Below are positions 1 to 8,559 of a stretch of DNA of 64,000 nt, in pieces. Source of the DNA: Chloroflexota bacterium (GTDB taxonomy: Bacteria > Chloroflexota > Dehalococcoidia > Tepidiformales > Tepidiformaceae); contig JAPOQN010000020.1 in assembly GCA_026710655.1 (NCBI GenBank), positions 32,441 through 96,440 on the forward strand. Reading direction: 5' to 3'. The notes under the pieces were generated by a model. It saw nothing but the letters and a program-made list of their open reading frames with translations. It had not been told where the DNA came from and did not search any database. The number at the start of each line of letters is the position of its first letter. The first letter of the stretch is position 1. Made by a program: the position numbers and the translations under genes.

Positions 1-657
1 GCGCTCACAAAGGCGCACTTCGAGCCGATCTTGACGGGCGACCCCCAGGCCGTGGGCCGCCTCCTCGGCGAGTACCGTCCGCAGCTCGTGCTGCTGGACC
101 TGATGCTGCCGGAGACGGATGGCATCGAGCTCATGGAGGCCATCCCGGCGCTGCGCAACCTGCCGGTCATCTTCATCTCCGCCTATGGAGGCGACCAACG
201 CGTCGCGCGCGCCCTGGAGATGGGGGCGGACGACTACATCGTCAAACCGTTTTCGCCCACGGAGCTGGTCGCGAGGATCCACACGGTCCTGCGCCGCTGG
301 GTGGGCAGCGCCCCCCCTGAGCCGCCGCCCCCGTTCTCGCTGTACGACCTGACGATCAATTTCCGCGAACGGTCAGCCGCGTTGGCGGACCGGCCGCTGG
401 ACCTGACCGACCTCGAGTACCGCCTGCTGTACGAGCTTGCCACCAACCCGGGCCGGGTGATGACGCACGCCGAACTCCTGCGCCGCATCTGGGGTCCGGG
501 CCACCCCGACAACAGCGGCCCCGTGCGCACGGTCGTCAAGCAGCTCAGGCGGAAGCTGGGCGACGACGCCGCGAACCCGGTGTACGTCTTCAATCATCCG
601 CGTGTCGGTTACAGCGTGCCCGACCCGCACGCCGCGGAGGACGCCGAGGAGTCGTAG
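1..657 (+). CDS. Response regulator, OmpR/PhoB type (5' end outside window)
   Basis: This is the carboxy-terminal part of a two-component response regulator that would bind DNA when phosphorylated by a partner kinase. The frame is open from base 1, so the start and about 20 residues, including the acidic pocket, lie upstream of the window. Visible residues 1-90 are a receiver domain: phospho-acceptor Asp33 in VLLDLMLP, Ser60, and Lys82 in VKPF. Residues about 105-200 form a winged-helix domain with the typical LTDLEYRLLYELA and VRTVVKQLRRKLGDD stretches. A TTG at base 31 is inside the receiver fold and is not a credible start. No kinase is visible; it may lie upstream. The regulon is unknown. 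Confidence 0.93.
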   Translation, partial: ALTKAHFEPILTGDPQAVGRLLGEYRPQLVLLDLMLPETDGIELMEAIPALRNLPVIFISAYGGDQRVARALEMGADDYIVKPFSPTELVARIHTVLRRWVGSAPPEPPPPFSLYDLTINFRERSAALADRPLDLTDLEYRLLYELATNPGRVMTHAELLRRIWGPGHPDNSGPVRTVVKQLRRKLGDDAANPVYVFNHPRVGYSVPDPHAAEDAEES

Positions 658-713
658 CCGCCAGCCCCGCGCCCGACCGGGGATTGGCGGCAGCGGCGTC
701 GAAGCGGCCTCGA

Positions 714-1112
714 TCAGGGGATCGCCAGTTCCCAGCCGACGCGCAGGTTCGTGCAGTTGCCGTTGATCCTCGGGTTCGCCGCCATGAGCGACGCCGTAGT
801 CACGCCGAGGTCCTGGGCGATACGCCAGCACACGTCGCCCGGCTTGACCGTGTAGGCGCCCTCTCGGGAGCCGGCCGTGGTCGTTGCTGGAGTCGTGGTT
901 GCTGCCGGACGGGTGGTGGTGGGGGCAGGGGTAGTTGGGACAGGCGTCGGAGTATTGCGACTCGCCGGGACCGGCACCTCTCTGGGTGTGGCTGGCGGCT
1001 CGGAGCCGATGTTGGCGGGGGCGGAGGCCGGGCCATCCTCGTAGCACGCTGTGAGGGAGACGACCGCCGCGAGGATGAGGCCGCCGGACAGACCCCGGGT
1101 GATCCACTTCAT
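714..1112 (-). CDS. LysM-domain lipoprotein
   Basis: This is a 132-residue exported lipoprotein likely to sit on the outer face of the membrane and bind peptidoglycan or another glycan. A signal peptide ends in a lipobox VSLTAC with Cys23. Residues 30-80 are a Thr/Pro/Ala-rich disordered linker, and residues about 87-132 are one LysM motif (YTVKPGDVCWRIAQDLG, then a PRINGNCTNL segment). The extra Cys pair in the LysM could form a disulfide. The start is supported by an AGGAGAGGG ribosome site directly before ATG. Its promoter carries the 19-bp element shared with the lipoprotein at 63584. Confidence 0.88.
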   Translation of the reverse strand: MKWITRGLSGGLILAAVVSLTACYEDGPASAPANIGSEPPATPREVPVPASRNTPTPVPTTPAPTTTRPAATTTPATTTAGSREGAYTVKPGDVCWRIAQDLGVTTASLMAANPRINGNCTNLRVGWELAIP

Positions 1113-1172
1113 ACCCTCTCCTTGCGGGGCTCTGCCTTGTTCGCCGTTCGGCGACAGGACCCGTACATCAGG

Positions 1173-1210
1173 ACCCTAGCCACTCACCCCGCGAATTACC
1201 CCACCCGTTT
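1173..1210 (-). promoter_or_regulatory. Promoter of the LysM lipoprotein with shared 19-bp element
   Basis: On the minus strand the 19-bp element AAACGGGTGGGGTAATTCG (1210-1192) is followed by 13 bases and then a TAGGGT -10-like hexamer (1178-1173). The same element, spacer length and hexamer position occur at 63540-63577 before another lipoprotein gene. The transcript would have a leader of about 55 bases before the ATG at 1112. The -35 part, GGGTAA, is not the TTGACA type, so an alternative sigma factor or an activator site is possible. Confidence 0.6.
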
Positions 1211-1279
1211 GGCCTCCGCCACCCGCCGTCCCGGGTTGTCGTCCCGGTGCCTGCCGGCATGGGCCGGCGGGAGAGGCGA

Positions 1280-1879
1280 CTACAGGGGTGTGAAGCTGCT
1301 TATCGTGAACCTGTCTTCTTCGTCGGCCATGCGCTTGTCGTAATCGATGAACACCTCCGCAGGGTAGCCGAACGTCTCGTCGTAGGAGACTTCGATGCGG
1401 GCGGCGCCCTGCGTGATGGCGTCCTGGATGAGGGCGAACAGGCCCTCAATGGGAACGAAGCGTTCCGGCGCGGGAATTGGTCCAGCATTGGGAGCCACTG
1501 CGCTCACAGCGACTACGTTGCCGCCCCCCACGGTTACCTGCGTGTCCGCCCGGTAGTCCTCAGGGCAGAAGCACGTCCACGCGCCGGTGTAGGTGTAGTC
1601 GGCGATGCCGGAGTTCTCCCACCGTTCCCGGGCCTGCAGCAGGGCCGCCTGAGCCGAGTCGAGGGCGCTTGCCGTAGGGGTCGCCGCGGGGGCTATGGCT
1701 GTCGGTGCGGACGTTGCCGTTGGAGGCGTTGCTGTTGGCGCAGGGGTGGCCGCCGGGGGAGACGCGGCGACCGTAGGGGTGGCTGCCGGCGGAAATGGTG
1801 TGGGCGCAGGGGTTGGGTCAGCGGTTCCACACGCTGCCATGGACACGAGCGCTGCCGCGCAGGCGACCGCGATGCTCAT
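1280..1879 (-). CDS. DUF6174-like lipoprotein
   Basis: This is a 199-residue secreted lipoprotein of unknown function. A short signal peptide (MSIAVACAAALVSMAAC) gives the lipid-modified Cys17. Residues 18-75 are a Thr/Pro/Ala linker. The globular part from about residue 80 has the features of DUF6174: RERWENSGIADYTYT, a Cys pair in WTCFCPEDY, and a carboxy-terminal VSYDETFGYPAEVFIDYDKRMADEE. The start is fixed by a near-perfect anti-16S match GGAGGTGATC ending seven bases before this ATG; an upstream alternative start would destroy the signal peptide. It follows the LysM gene region on the same strand but is separated by about 165 bases. Confidence 0.8.
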   Translation of the reverse strand: MSIAVACAAALVSMAACGTADPTPAPTPFPPAATPTVAASPPAATPAPTATPPTATSAPTAIAPAATPTASALDSAQAALLQARERWENSGIADYTYTGAWTCFCPEDYRADTQVTVGGGNVVAVSAVAPNAGPIPAPERFVPIEGLFALIQDAITQGAARIEVSYDETFGYPAEVFIDYDKRMADEEDRFTISSFTPL

Positions 1880-1885
1880 CTGCTT

Positions 1886-1895
1886 GATCACCTCC
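1886..1895 (-). promoter_or_regulatory. Very strong ribosome binding site
   Basis: The minus strand reads GGAGGTGATC, a ten-base match to the 3' end of bacterial 16S rRNA, before the ATG at 1879. It decides the start of the DUF6174-like lipoprotein and implies a high translation rate. Confidence 0.75.
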
Positions 1896-2084
1896 GCCTC
1901 CTCTGTCGCTGATCTCTCAATAGCTACTACGAGCACAGGCGCTCAAACGTTCCCTGACTGTCCCGCGTGCCGTTGCGGGCATCCTTACCTTTCCGGCGGC
2001 AGCGGTAGCGGATCAGGATGCCGTGGCGTGCGGCCGCGGAGTAACCTCGATGCCGACGGGAATCGGACAGCTCGGGGGTGACTC

Positions 2085-3257
2085 ATGATTCTTCCAACCG
2101 CCGCCGCCCAGAGTCTCGGCACCGAAACCGCGTTCGAGGTCCTGGCCCGGGCGAACAAGCTCGCCGCCGAGGGTCGCTCGATCATCAACCTCGGGATCGG
2201 CCAGCCCGACTTCGCCACGCCCGAAAACATCGTTCGGGCAGGCCAGCGCGCCCTCGCCGAAGGGAAGCACGGATACACGCCCGGCGCCGGCATCCCCGAA
2301 TTGCGCGAGGCTGTTGCCCGTGATCTCAAGCGTCGCCACGGCGCCGAGGTTGACCCGGAGACCGTGCTGATCACGCCGGGGGCGAAGCCGGTCATGTTCT
2401 TCGCGGCGCTGCTCATGGGCGAGCCCGGCGCGGAGATCATGTATCCCAATCCCGGATTCCCGATCTACGAGTCGGTCATCCGTTTCTCAGGCGCGACGCC
2501 CGTCCCCATCGAGCTGCATGAGGCCAGTGGCTTCACCTTCGACCCGGACCAGGTGCTCAGCCAGATCAACGAGCGCACCCGGCTCATCATCCTCAACAGC
2601 CCCGCCAATCCAACCGGCGGCGTGTACACGCGCGAGCAGGTCGAGCGGCTGGTGCAGGGGCTCGAACGGTGGCCTGACGTGGTCATCCTCAGCGACGAGA
2701 TCTACTCCCGCATCCTCTACGGGGGGCGCCAGCACCAGTCCTGGCTCAACTACCCGCAGCTCCGCGACCGCCTCATCGTGCTGGACGGCTGGAGCAAGAC
2801 GTACGCGATGACCGGGTGGCGGCTCGGCTACGGCGTCTTCCCGCCCGACCTCTTCCCGTTCGCCGAACGCCTCGCGATCAACAGCTACAGCTGCCCCAAC
2901 GCCGCAACCCAGTACGCGGCCATCGAAGCCCTCGATGGTCCCCAGGGGCCCGTCGATGTCATGACTGCGGCGTTTGATGAGCGCCGCAAGGTCATCGTCA
3001 AGGAACTGAACAAGGTGCCTGGGGTCAGTTGCGTCGATCCGGGCGGCGCGTTCTACGCCTTCCCCAACATCTCCGGAACCGGTATCGACGCCCGCACCCT
3101 GCAGGAACGCCTGCTTGAAGAGGCCGGGGTCGCCGTCATCGCCGGGACCAGCTTCGGACACCTCGGCGAGGGCTACCTGCGCTTCAGCTACGCCGCCTCC
3201 CTTGAGGAGATCGTCGAGGGGGTGGACCGCATGCGGACCCTCCTGGCGAACAGCTAG
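2085..3257 (+). CDS. PLP-dependent aminotransferase, class I/II (AspC-like)
   Basis: This is a 390-residue fold-type I aminotransferase of the aspartate/aromatic aminotransferase group, which moves an amino group between an amino acid and a 2-oxoacid in the cytoplasm. Visible landmarks are GIGQPDFATP near the amino end, GYTPGAG, PNPGFP, NSPANPTGG, SDEIYSRI, and the PLP-binding Lys238 in WSKTYAMTGWRLGYG. The late Arg in LRFSYA is the substrate carboxylate contact. Length and motif order are normal. Substrate cannot be fixed from sequence; aspartate, aromatic or N-succinyl-diaminopimelate-type specificity are all possible. A GGGGGTGA ribosome site precedes ATG. No biosynthetic partner gene lies alongside. 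Confidence 0.93.
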   Translation: MILPTAAAQSLGTETAFEVLARANKLAAEGRSIINLGIGQPDFATPENIVRAGQRALAEGKHGYTPGAGIPELREAVARDLKRRHGAEVDPETVLITPGAKPVMFFAALLMGEPGAEIMYPNPGFPIYESVIRFSGATPVPIELHEASGFTFDPDQVLSQINERTRLIILNSPANPTGGVYTREQVERLVQGLERWPDVVILSDEIYSRILYGGRQHQSWLNYPQLRDRLIVLDGWSKTYAMTGWRLGYGVFPPDLFPFAERLAINSYSCPNAATQYAAIEALDGPQGPVDVMTAAFDERRKVIVKELNKVPGVSCVDPGGAFYAFPNISGTGIDARTLQERLLEEAGVAVIAGTSFGHLGEGYLRFSYAASLEEIVEGVDRMRTLLANS

Positions 3258-3343
3258 GCGGCACAATCCGGTCAGGCTTACCCAACGTATTCATCAGGGA
3301 AAGGCCGCCTGCACGGGACGTGCCACAGGGCCGCCCGCTCGCG

Positions 3344-3349
3344 TACCCT
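3344..3349 (+). promoter_or_regulatory. -10 hexamer of a probable leaderless transcript
   Basis: TACCCT lies six bases before the ATG at 3356, with no ribosome site. A transcript starting about seven bases after the hexamer would begin at the start codon itself. Confidence 0.5.
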
Positions 3350-3355
3350 CGACAC

Positions 3356-3670
3356 ATGACCGACGCACCGAGTGCCGCCGACGCCACGACGGTCGTGACT
3401 GTCTACCCCATGACTGGGCGGCAACTCTTCTTCAACGTCCCGCACGCCATCTGCGAGGAGTGTGACCTCACCGTCCGCCTCGTCCAGCGCGTCGCTGACG
3501 ATCTCCCCAATGTCGAGGTTCGCATCAAGCCCTGGTTCAACAACGTCTTCGATGCCCTGCGACGAGGGGGTTGGCACCCGCCTGTCGTGACGATCGATGG
3601 CAAGGTCACGACGCAGGGAGTCGTCCCCGACGAAGACGGTCTCCGCCGCGCTCTCGCCAATGACGGCTGA
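3356..3670 (+). CDS. Thioredoxin/glutaredoxin-like small protein with CEEC motif
   Basis: This 104-residue cytoplasmic protein looks like a small thioredoxin-fold redox protein. After a short disordered tail it has a beta strand (TVVTVYPM), then a CEEC pair (Cys33, Cys36) at the start of a helix, a VEVRIKPWFNNVFDAL segment, and VVTIDGKVTTQGVVPD, where Val-Val-Thr stands for the cis-Pro loop region. The Cys pair sits later than in classical thioredoxins, so assignment to the fold is inference. The start at 3356 is supported by the leaderless promoter spacing. It overlaps the acyltransferase start by 11 bases, so the two genes are probably co-translated. Confidence 0.65.
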   Translation: MTDAPSAADATTVVTVYPMTGRQLFFNVPHAICEECDLTVRLVQRVADDLPNVEVRIKPWFNNVFDALRRGGWHPPVVTIDGKVTTQGVVPDEDGLRRALANDG

Positions 3671-4565
3671 CCGGGCGGTCGCTACCGGCCCAGCCGCCCC
3701 ACCAGGGGAGGTTCCCCGCACCCTTCTCGGCGGCTATTTCGGCGTCAGCTCCCCTCGCGAATGGCTGAGAGCCTGGGTAGCCATCCTTGTCCTCCTCGGG
3801 CCTGCGAGGCTCGTGCTTCGCCTCGCCGCCGTGCTGCCGAACCGCTCCGCCCAGCGGGTAGCCGAGCGCTGGTGGGCCAGGCTCGCCGCCCGCCTCCTCC
3901 GTCTGCGCGTCCACACCAGTGGTCTCGAACACATCGACCCCGATGAGCGCTACGTGGTCGTCTCCCTCCACGAGGGGTTCGCCGACGGTCTCGCCCTCCT
4001 CCACCTGCCCCTCTCGCTCACCGCCGTCGCCCGCGACGAGCTCGTCGACTTCCCCCTCCTTGGTGACCAACTTCAGCGCGGGCGGCACCTCTTCATCCCT
4101 CCCGAGCGCCCCTTCCAGGCCGCCCGCGCCCTCCTGCGCGAGGCCCGCGCTGCCATCGAGGCCGGCGATAGCGTCCTCTGCTTCCCCCAGGGCTCCATAC
4201 TCGGCATCGAGCTCGCCTTCCAGCCGGGGGCGTTCAACCTCGCCCGCCGCCTGGGCCGCCCGCTCCTCCCGATTGTGGTTACTGGCGGCCACCGTGTCTG
4301 GGAGCACCCCTTCACTCCCACCCTGCGCTTCGACCAGTCCATGTCCGTCACCGTGCTCCCCCCCGTCCCGCCCGGCGAAGCCGTTGGCCGTCGGGCGGCG
4401 ATCGAGTCGCATATGAAGCAGCTTGCCCTCTCCAGCCCCACGCCCCCTCGCCGCTTCGACCCCGCCCGCGACGGTTACTGGGACGCCTATCGCTACGAGG
4501 TCGACCCCTCCTTCCCCGATCTCGCCGAGCGAGTCGCCAGCCATCGCCGGGCCGGCGCCTCGTAG
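3660..4565 (+). CDS. 1-acyl-glycerol-phosphate acyltransferase-like (PlsC family)
   Basis: This 301-residue membrane-associated protein has the glycerolipid acyltransferase fold and probably transfers an acyl chain to a lysophospholipid or related alcohol. A hydrophobic segment (WLRAWVAILVLLGPARLVL, about residues 33-52) anchors it. The catalytic HX4D motif is His104-EGFA-Asp109 and the second block is FPQGS (residues 175-179), replacing the usual FPEGT; a third block lies in LPIVVTGG. It overlaps the thioredoxin-like gene upstream and ends 18 bases from a convergent gene. The usual Glu in FPEGT is Gln here, so substrate handling may differ. Confidence 0.82.
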   Translation: MTADRAVATGPAAPPGEVPRTLLGGYFGVSSPREWLRAWVAILVLLGPARLVLRLAAVLPNRSAQRVAERWWARLAARLLRLRVHTSGLEHIDPDERYVVVSLHEGFADGLALLHLPLSLTAVARDELVDFPLLGDQLQRGRHLFIPPERPFQAARALLREARAAIEAGDSVLCFPQGSILGIELAFQPGAFNLARRLGRPLLPIVVTGGHRVWEHPFTPTLRFDQSMSVTVLPPVPPGEAVGRRAAIESHMKQLALSSPTPPRRFDPARDGYWDAYRYEVDPSFPDLAERVASHRRAGAS

Positions 4566-4583
4566 CCATCCCGCCGCACCGGG

Positions 4584-5240
4584 TCAGTGCTGGTCGAACT
4601 CCACCAGCAGGTCCCCTACTGAGCGGATGCTGCTGCCGCGCTTGCGCGCCTTGATGGTGTCCATCGGTTCGTCCGCGAGCCGCGGCGACTTCATCACGCG
4701 CAACAGCTCCTGGGCCCCCACGATCGCCTCCCGTCGCGCAAGCTGATAGCCGATGCAGAAGTGCCGGCCGAGCATCGTCATGATCACGCGGATCGGGAGC
4801 TGGCTCGTGAACTCCTGTGTGAGGTTCACCCGCCCCCTGTCCGCGAATGCCTCGACCAGGTCACGCGCCACCTCGCGAACGATGGGCGTGAACGCGTCCA
4901 GCTTGCGGCCAACCAGCGCATCGCCAACGAGGTTGCGCTGCTCGGCGTGCTCGGCGCCGCCGAGACTGAGCATCGTCTGTCCGAGCACCCCGTCGGTCTC
5001 GTAGCTGTGGGGACGCGTGCCGAACGCTTCCTCGTCCCGGAACGCCTCGACGAGGTCCCAGTACCGCGTGACATGCCACTGGTTATGCAGGCGGTCGTGG
5101 TAGACCGGGTGGTAGGTGCGCAGCCGGCGGTAGAGCGGGTACGGGTCGGCCAGGAAGCCGGGCGAGTCGAACTCGCTCGCATCGATGATGCGCTCGTCGT
5201 CCGGGGTCGATGCTGCAGGTGAAGACGTGGTCTGCGACAT
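4584..5240 (-). pseudogene. Cytochrome P450 with large internal in-frame deletion
   Basis: The 218-residue product joins two distant parts of a bacterial cytochrome P450, which normally has about 400 residues. Residues 20-157 match the amino half: LADPYPLYRRLR, the helix C heme contact HAEQR, and LPIRVIMTMLG. The next residues are GRHFCIG with the heme-ligand Cys162 and the following L helix QLARREAIVGAQELL. Helices E to K, the oxygen-activating AGxxT helix I, the ExxR motif and the FGxG before the Cys loop are missing. The frame is kept and a GAGGAAGGA ribosome site precedes ATG. It cannot be a working monooxygenase. An assembly collapse is an alternative to true gene decay. Confidence 0.85.
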
Positions 5241-5456
5241 GGCTTCCTTCCTCGAGTTCGCCCCATCCTGGACGACCCCAGTGCGGTGCCCGTATTCACG
5301 CCCAGTGTGCGCCATTCGTGAGGGCGTTGGGCGGCGCGGGCTTCCGGGCTGCGCACAGGCGACCGCTCGGGGAGAATGCTGACCACCCGAGTTCGCCTGC
5401 GGGTCTCCTTGCGCCAACGATCCCGGGGATAGTCCGAACACCAGGAAATGATAGGC

Positions 5457-8400
5457 ATGCACATAACGCTCAAGTCGGTGGGAACCCTCATCTGCCTCAC
5501 CCTGATGGTGGTCGTGCTGGTGGCATGCGGCTCCGACCCCGAGACCAGCCCCGAAGCGTCACCCACCGCCACGACTGCCGTGGAGCAGACGCCCGTTTCC
5601 ACGCCCGAACCCACGCCCGCAGCCACGCCAACGGCCACGCCCGTTCCCGAGACGCCCACCGCGACACCGGAGCCCACGGTCACTCCCGCGCCGGAGGTCA
5701 TCGGCCCCGATGGCAACCTGATCTTCGATCCGGCCGTGGTCCGCGGCACCCTCAGCAACGGCATGGCCTACTACATCAGGCACAACCAGGAGCCGCGCGA
5801 ACGGGCCCACCTGTCGCTGGTCGTGAAGGCCGGTTCGGTCCTCGAAGAAGAGGAACAGCGGGGGCTGGCCCACTTCGTCGAACACATGGCCTTCAACGGC
5901 ACCGAGCGCTTCGCCAAGCAGGAGATCATCGAGTACCTCGAATCGATTGGCTCCAGCTTCGGCGCCCACCTGAACGCGTACACGAGCTACGACGAGACGG
6001 TCTATTTCCTCGAAATCCCGACCGACGACCCCGAGATCCTCGAGAAGGCGTTCCAGATCCTCAGCGACTGGGCCTACGCCATCAGCTTCGATCCGGAAGA
6101 GGTCGAGTTGGAGCGCGGCGTGGTGCTGGAGGAGTGGCGCCTCGGCCAGGGATTCGACTCCCGCTGGCGGGACGGTATCTACCAGGCCCTGTTCGGCTCC
6201 TCGCGCTATTCCGAGCGAAGCCCCATCGGTCTTCCCGAGGTCATCGAGACCGCCCCGGTCGAGCAACTGCGCGCCTACTACGAGCGCTGGTACCGCCCCG
6301 AACTGATGGCCCTCGTGGCCGTCGGCGACTTCGACCCCGATTTGATCGAGGCCAAGATCACGCAGTACTTCGCGCCGCCCCCAGAGGGCGAGGCGCAGCA
6401 GGAGCGGGCGGCGGTCGCGCCGCCGGCCACCCTGCCCGCGTTCGAGGTTCCGGGACACGAGGAACCCCGTATCGACATCTTCACCGACCCGGAGGCGCCC
6501 GGCACCCAGCTGATTCTCGTGCAGAAGACGCCGCCGGATGCCGGGCGGGACCTCTCCGCATTCAGGCGCTTCGTGGCCCAGCAGTTGGCCTTCCAGATGT
6601 TGAACGCGCGGCTGTTCGAACGCGGCCAGGTTGCCGACCCACCCTACCTGTGGACGCAGGGCGGACAGGGAGGGTTCGTGAGACCGACCGATATCGTGAC
6701 CTTCTCCGTCGTGACCGAGCAGGACGGCATCGAGGCGGGATTCGCGGCCCTCCTGGAGGAGCTGCAGCGCGTGCGCCAGCACGGCTTTACCGCCAGCGAG
6801 CTGGCCCGCGAGAAGATCAACCTGCTGAGCTCAGTTGAGAGCCGCTACAAGGAGCGCGACCAACGGGATTCGGGCCTGTTGGTCAGCGAGTACCGTGCCC
6901 ATTTCCTGACGGGGACCCCGGTTCCCGGCGCGGAAGCGGAGTGGGAGCTGTACCAGCAGGTGCTGCCGCAGGTCTCGCTCGAAGAGGTCGATGCGCTGGC
7001 CGAGTCCTGGTCGGAAACGCGGGACACCGTGCTGCTCGTGCTCCGGCCCGAGGATCCCGAGGCCAGCACCGACGAAGTCCTGAGCGCGACCATGGCAGCG
7101 CAGCTCGAGGGCGCCAACGCGCTGCAGGTGGAGGCCTACGAGGACGACTTCGATGACCTCCCGCTGATGGCGGCGCTCCCAACCCCGGGGACTGTCACCG
7201 CGGAGGCGCAGATCGAGTCGATCGATGCGGTGCGGTGGACGCTCTCGAACGGTATCACCGTCATCGCCAAGCAGACTGACTTCCAGAACGACGAGGTGCT
7301 CTTCACCGCGTTCAGCGCGGGCGGCCACTCCCTCGCCTCCGACGAGGACCACGTGTCCGCCCTCTACGCCGCCGACATCGCCTCTGGCAGCGGCGTCGGC
7401 CTGCACGACAGCGTCACGCTGGACAAGCTGCTGGCAGGCAAGCGGGTGTCGGTTGCCCCCTATATCAGTGCGCTCTTCGAAGGACTGAGCGGCACTGCCT
7501 CGCCCGAGGACCTGGAGACCCTGTTCCAGCTGATCACGCTTTACGTGACCGAGCCCCGCTTCGATGAGGCCTACTTCTCCACGTACGAGGCGAGGCTGCG
7601 CACCAACGCGGAGGGTCGTACGGCCGACCCAGATTCCGTGTTCTTCGACAAGGCGACCAGCGTTCTGAGGCAGGGCCACTTCCGGTCCCGGACCCTCACC
7701 CTGGACCTTCTCGCTGAGCTCGACTTTGAGCGCGCGCAGACGGTCTACGCCGACCGCTTCGCGGACTTTGGCGATGCGACCTTCGTGTTCGTTGGCGCAT
7801 TCGACTGGGATGAGCTGCGTGACCTCACCAGCCGCTACCTCGCCAGCCTCCCCAGCACCGGGCGCGCCGAGGAGTGGGTCGACCACAACATCGACCCACC
7901 GCCCGGGGTGGAGGAGCACGTCGTCCGCAAGGGCATCGAACCCCGCAGCCAGACGATCCTGATCTACGCGGGAGACGCGCAGTGGAGCCGCGAGGAGGCG
8001 CTCACCGTAACGGTGGCGGGTGAGATCCTTGGCACCCGCCTCCGCGAGCGCGTGCGCGAGGAGCTGGGCGGCACCTACGCCATCGGCGTCAGCGCCAGCA
8101 TCAACCTGCTCCCTGACTCCGAGTACCTCCTGTACGTCCTCTTTGGCAGCGACCCCGCCCGCGTGGAGGAGCTCACCGCGGAGGTGGAGGTGGAGATCGC
8201 CTGGCTCCGCGACGGAGGCGAGCAAAGCTACCTCGACACCGTCAAGGAACAGTTCCGGACTTCCCGCGAGGAGCAGCTCCGCGAGAACAGCTTCTGGCTC
8301 GGCCAGATCGGGGACGCAACACAGCGGGGCGAGTCCCTCGACGTGATTACCGGCTTCGACCAGCGGTTGGAATCACTGACATTGGAGGAGGTTGCCGCCG

Positions 8401-8465
8401 CCGCCCGGCGCTACCTGCCCGACGACCGCTACATCCACATCGTGCTGCTTCCGGAGGACGAATAA
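5457..8465 (+). CDS. M16 family zinc metallopeptidase, lipoprotein
   Basis: This 1002-residue protein is a full-length two-half M16 (pitrilysin/insulinase-type) peptidase anchored outside the cell by a lipid. The signal peptide ends LVAC with Cys24; residues 30-78 are a Thr/Pro-rich spacer. The first half holds the inverted zinc motif His139-FV-Glu142-His143, with the third ligand expected in EEVELERGVVLEEWR about 75 residues later. The second half (from about residue 585) resembles it but has no zinc motif, as usual. It probably degrades peptides at the cell surface. ATG at 5448 is possible, but 5457 has better spacing to AGGA. Family members act on oligopeptides held in the chamber between halves. 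Confidence 0.93.
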   Translation: MHITLKSVGTLICLTLMVVVLVACGSDPETSPEASPTATTAVEQTPVSTPEPTPAATPTATPVPETPTATPEPTVTPAPEVIGPDGNLIFDPAVVRGTLSNGMAYYIRHNQEPRERAHLSLVVKAGSVLEEEEQRGLAHFVEHMAFNGTERFAKQEIIEYLESIGSSFGAHLNAYTSYDETVYFLEIPTDDPEILEKAFQILSDWAYAISFDPEEVELERGVVLEEWRLGQGFDSRWRDGIYQALFGSSRYSERSPIGLPEVIETAPVEQLRAYYERWYRPELMALVAVGDFDPDLIEAKITQYFAPPPEGEAQQERAAVAPPATLPAFEVPGHEEPRIDIFTDPEAPGTQLILVQKTPPDAGRDLSAFRRFVAQQLAFQMLNARLFERGQVADPPYLWTQGGQGGFVRPTDIVTFSVVTEQDGIEAGFAALLEELQRVRQHGFTASELAREKINLLSSVESRYKERDQRDSGLLVSEYRAHFLTGTPVPGAEAEWELYQQVLPQVSLEEVDALAESWSETRDTVLLVLRPEDPEASTDEVLSATMAAQLEGANALQVEAYEDDFDDLPLMAALPTPGTVTAEAQIESIDAVRWTLSNGITVIAKQTDFQNDEVLFTAFSAGGHSLASDEDHVSALYAADIASGSGVGLHDSVTLDKLLAGKRVSVAPYISALFEGLSGTASPEDLETLFQLITLYVTEPRFDEAYFSTYEARLRTNAEGRTADPDSVFFDKATSVLRQGHFRSRTLTLDLLAELDFERAQTVYADRFADFGDATFVFVGAFDWDELRDLTSRYLASLPSTGRAEEWVDHNIDPPPGVEEHVVRKGIEPRSQTILIYAGDAQWSREEALTVTVAGEILGTRLRERVREELGGTYAIGVSASINLLPDSEYLLYVLFGSDPARVEELTAEVEVEIAWLRDGGEQSYLDTVKEQFRTSREEQLRENSFWLGQIGDATQRGESLDVITGFDQRLESLTLEEVAAAARRYLPDDRYIHIVLLPEDE

Positions 8466-8559
8466 CCCGTCGCTTCGCCCTGCTGCCGTGGGCTGGCGGC
8501 TTGACCGGGCGTGCAGGGCGCTGGTAGGCATACGCCATCACCTTCGGGGAGGCAGACGG

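Noticed and set aside
31..33. TTG at base 31 as the start of the first gene
   Set aside because: It lies inside the receiver domain and the frame continues upstream to base 1, so the gene is simply cut by the window edge.
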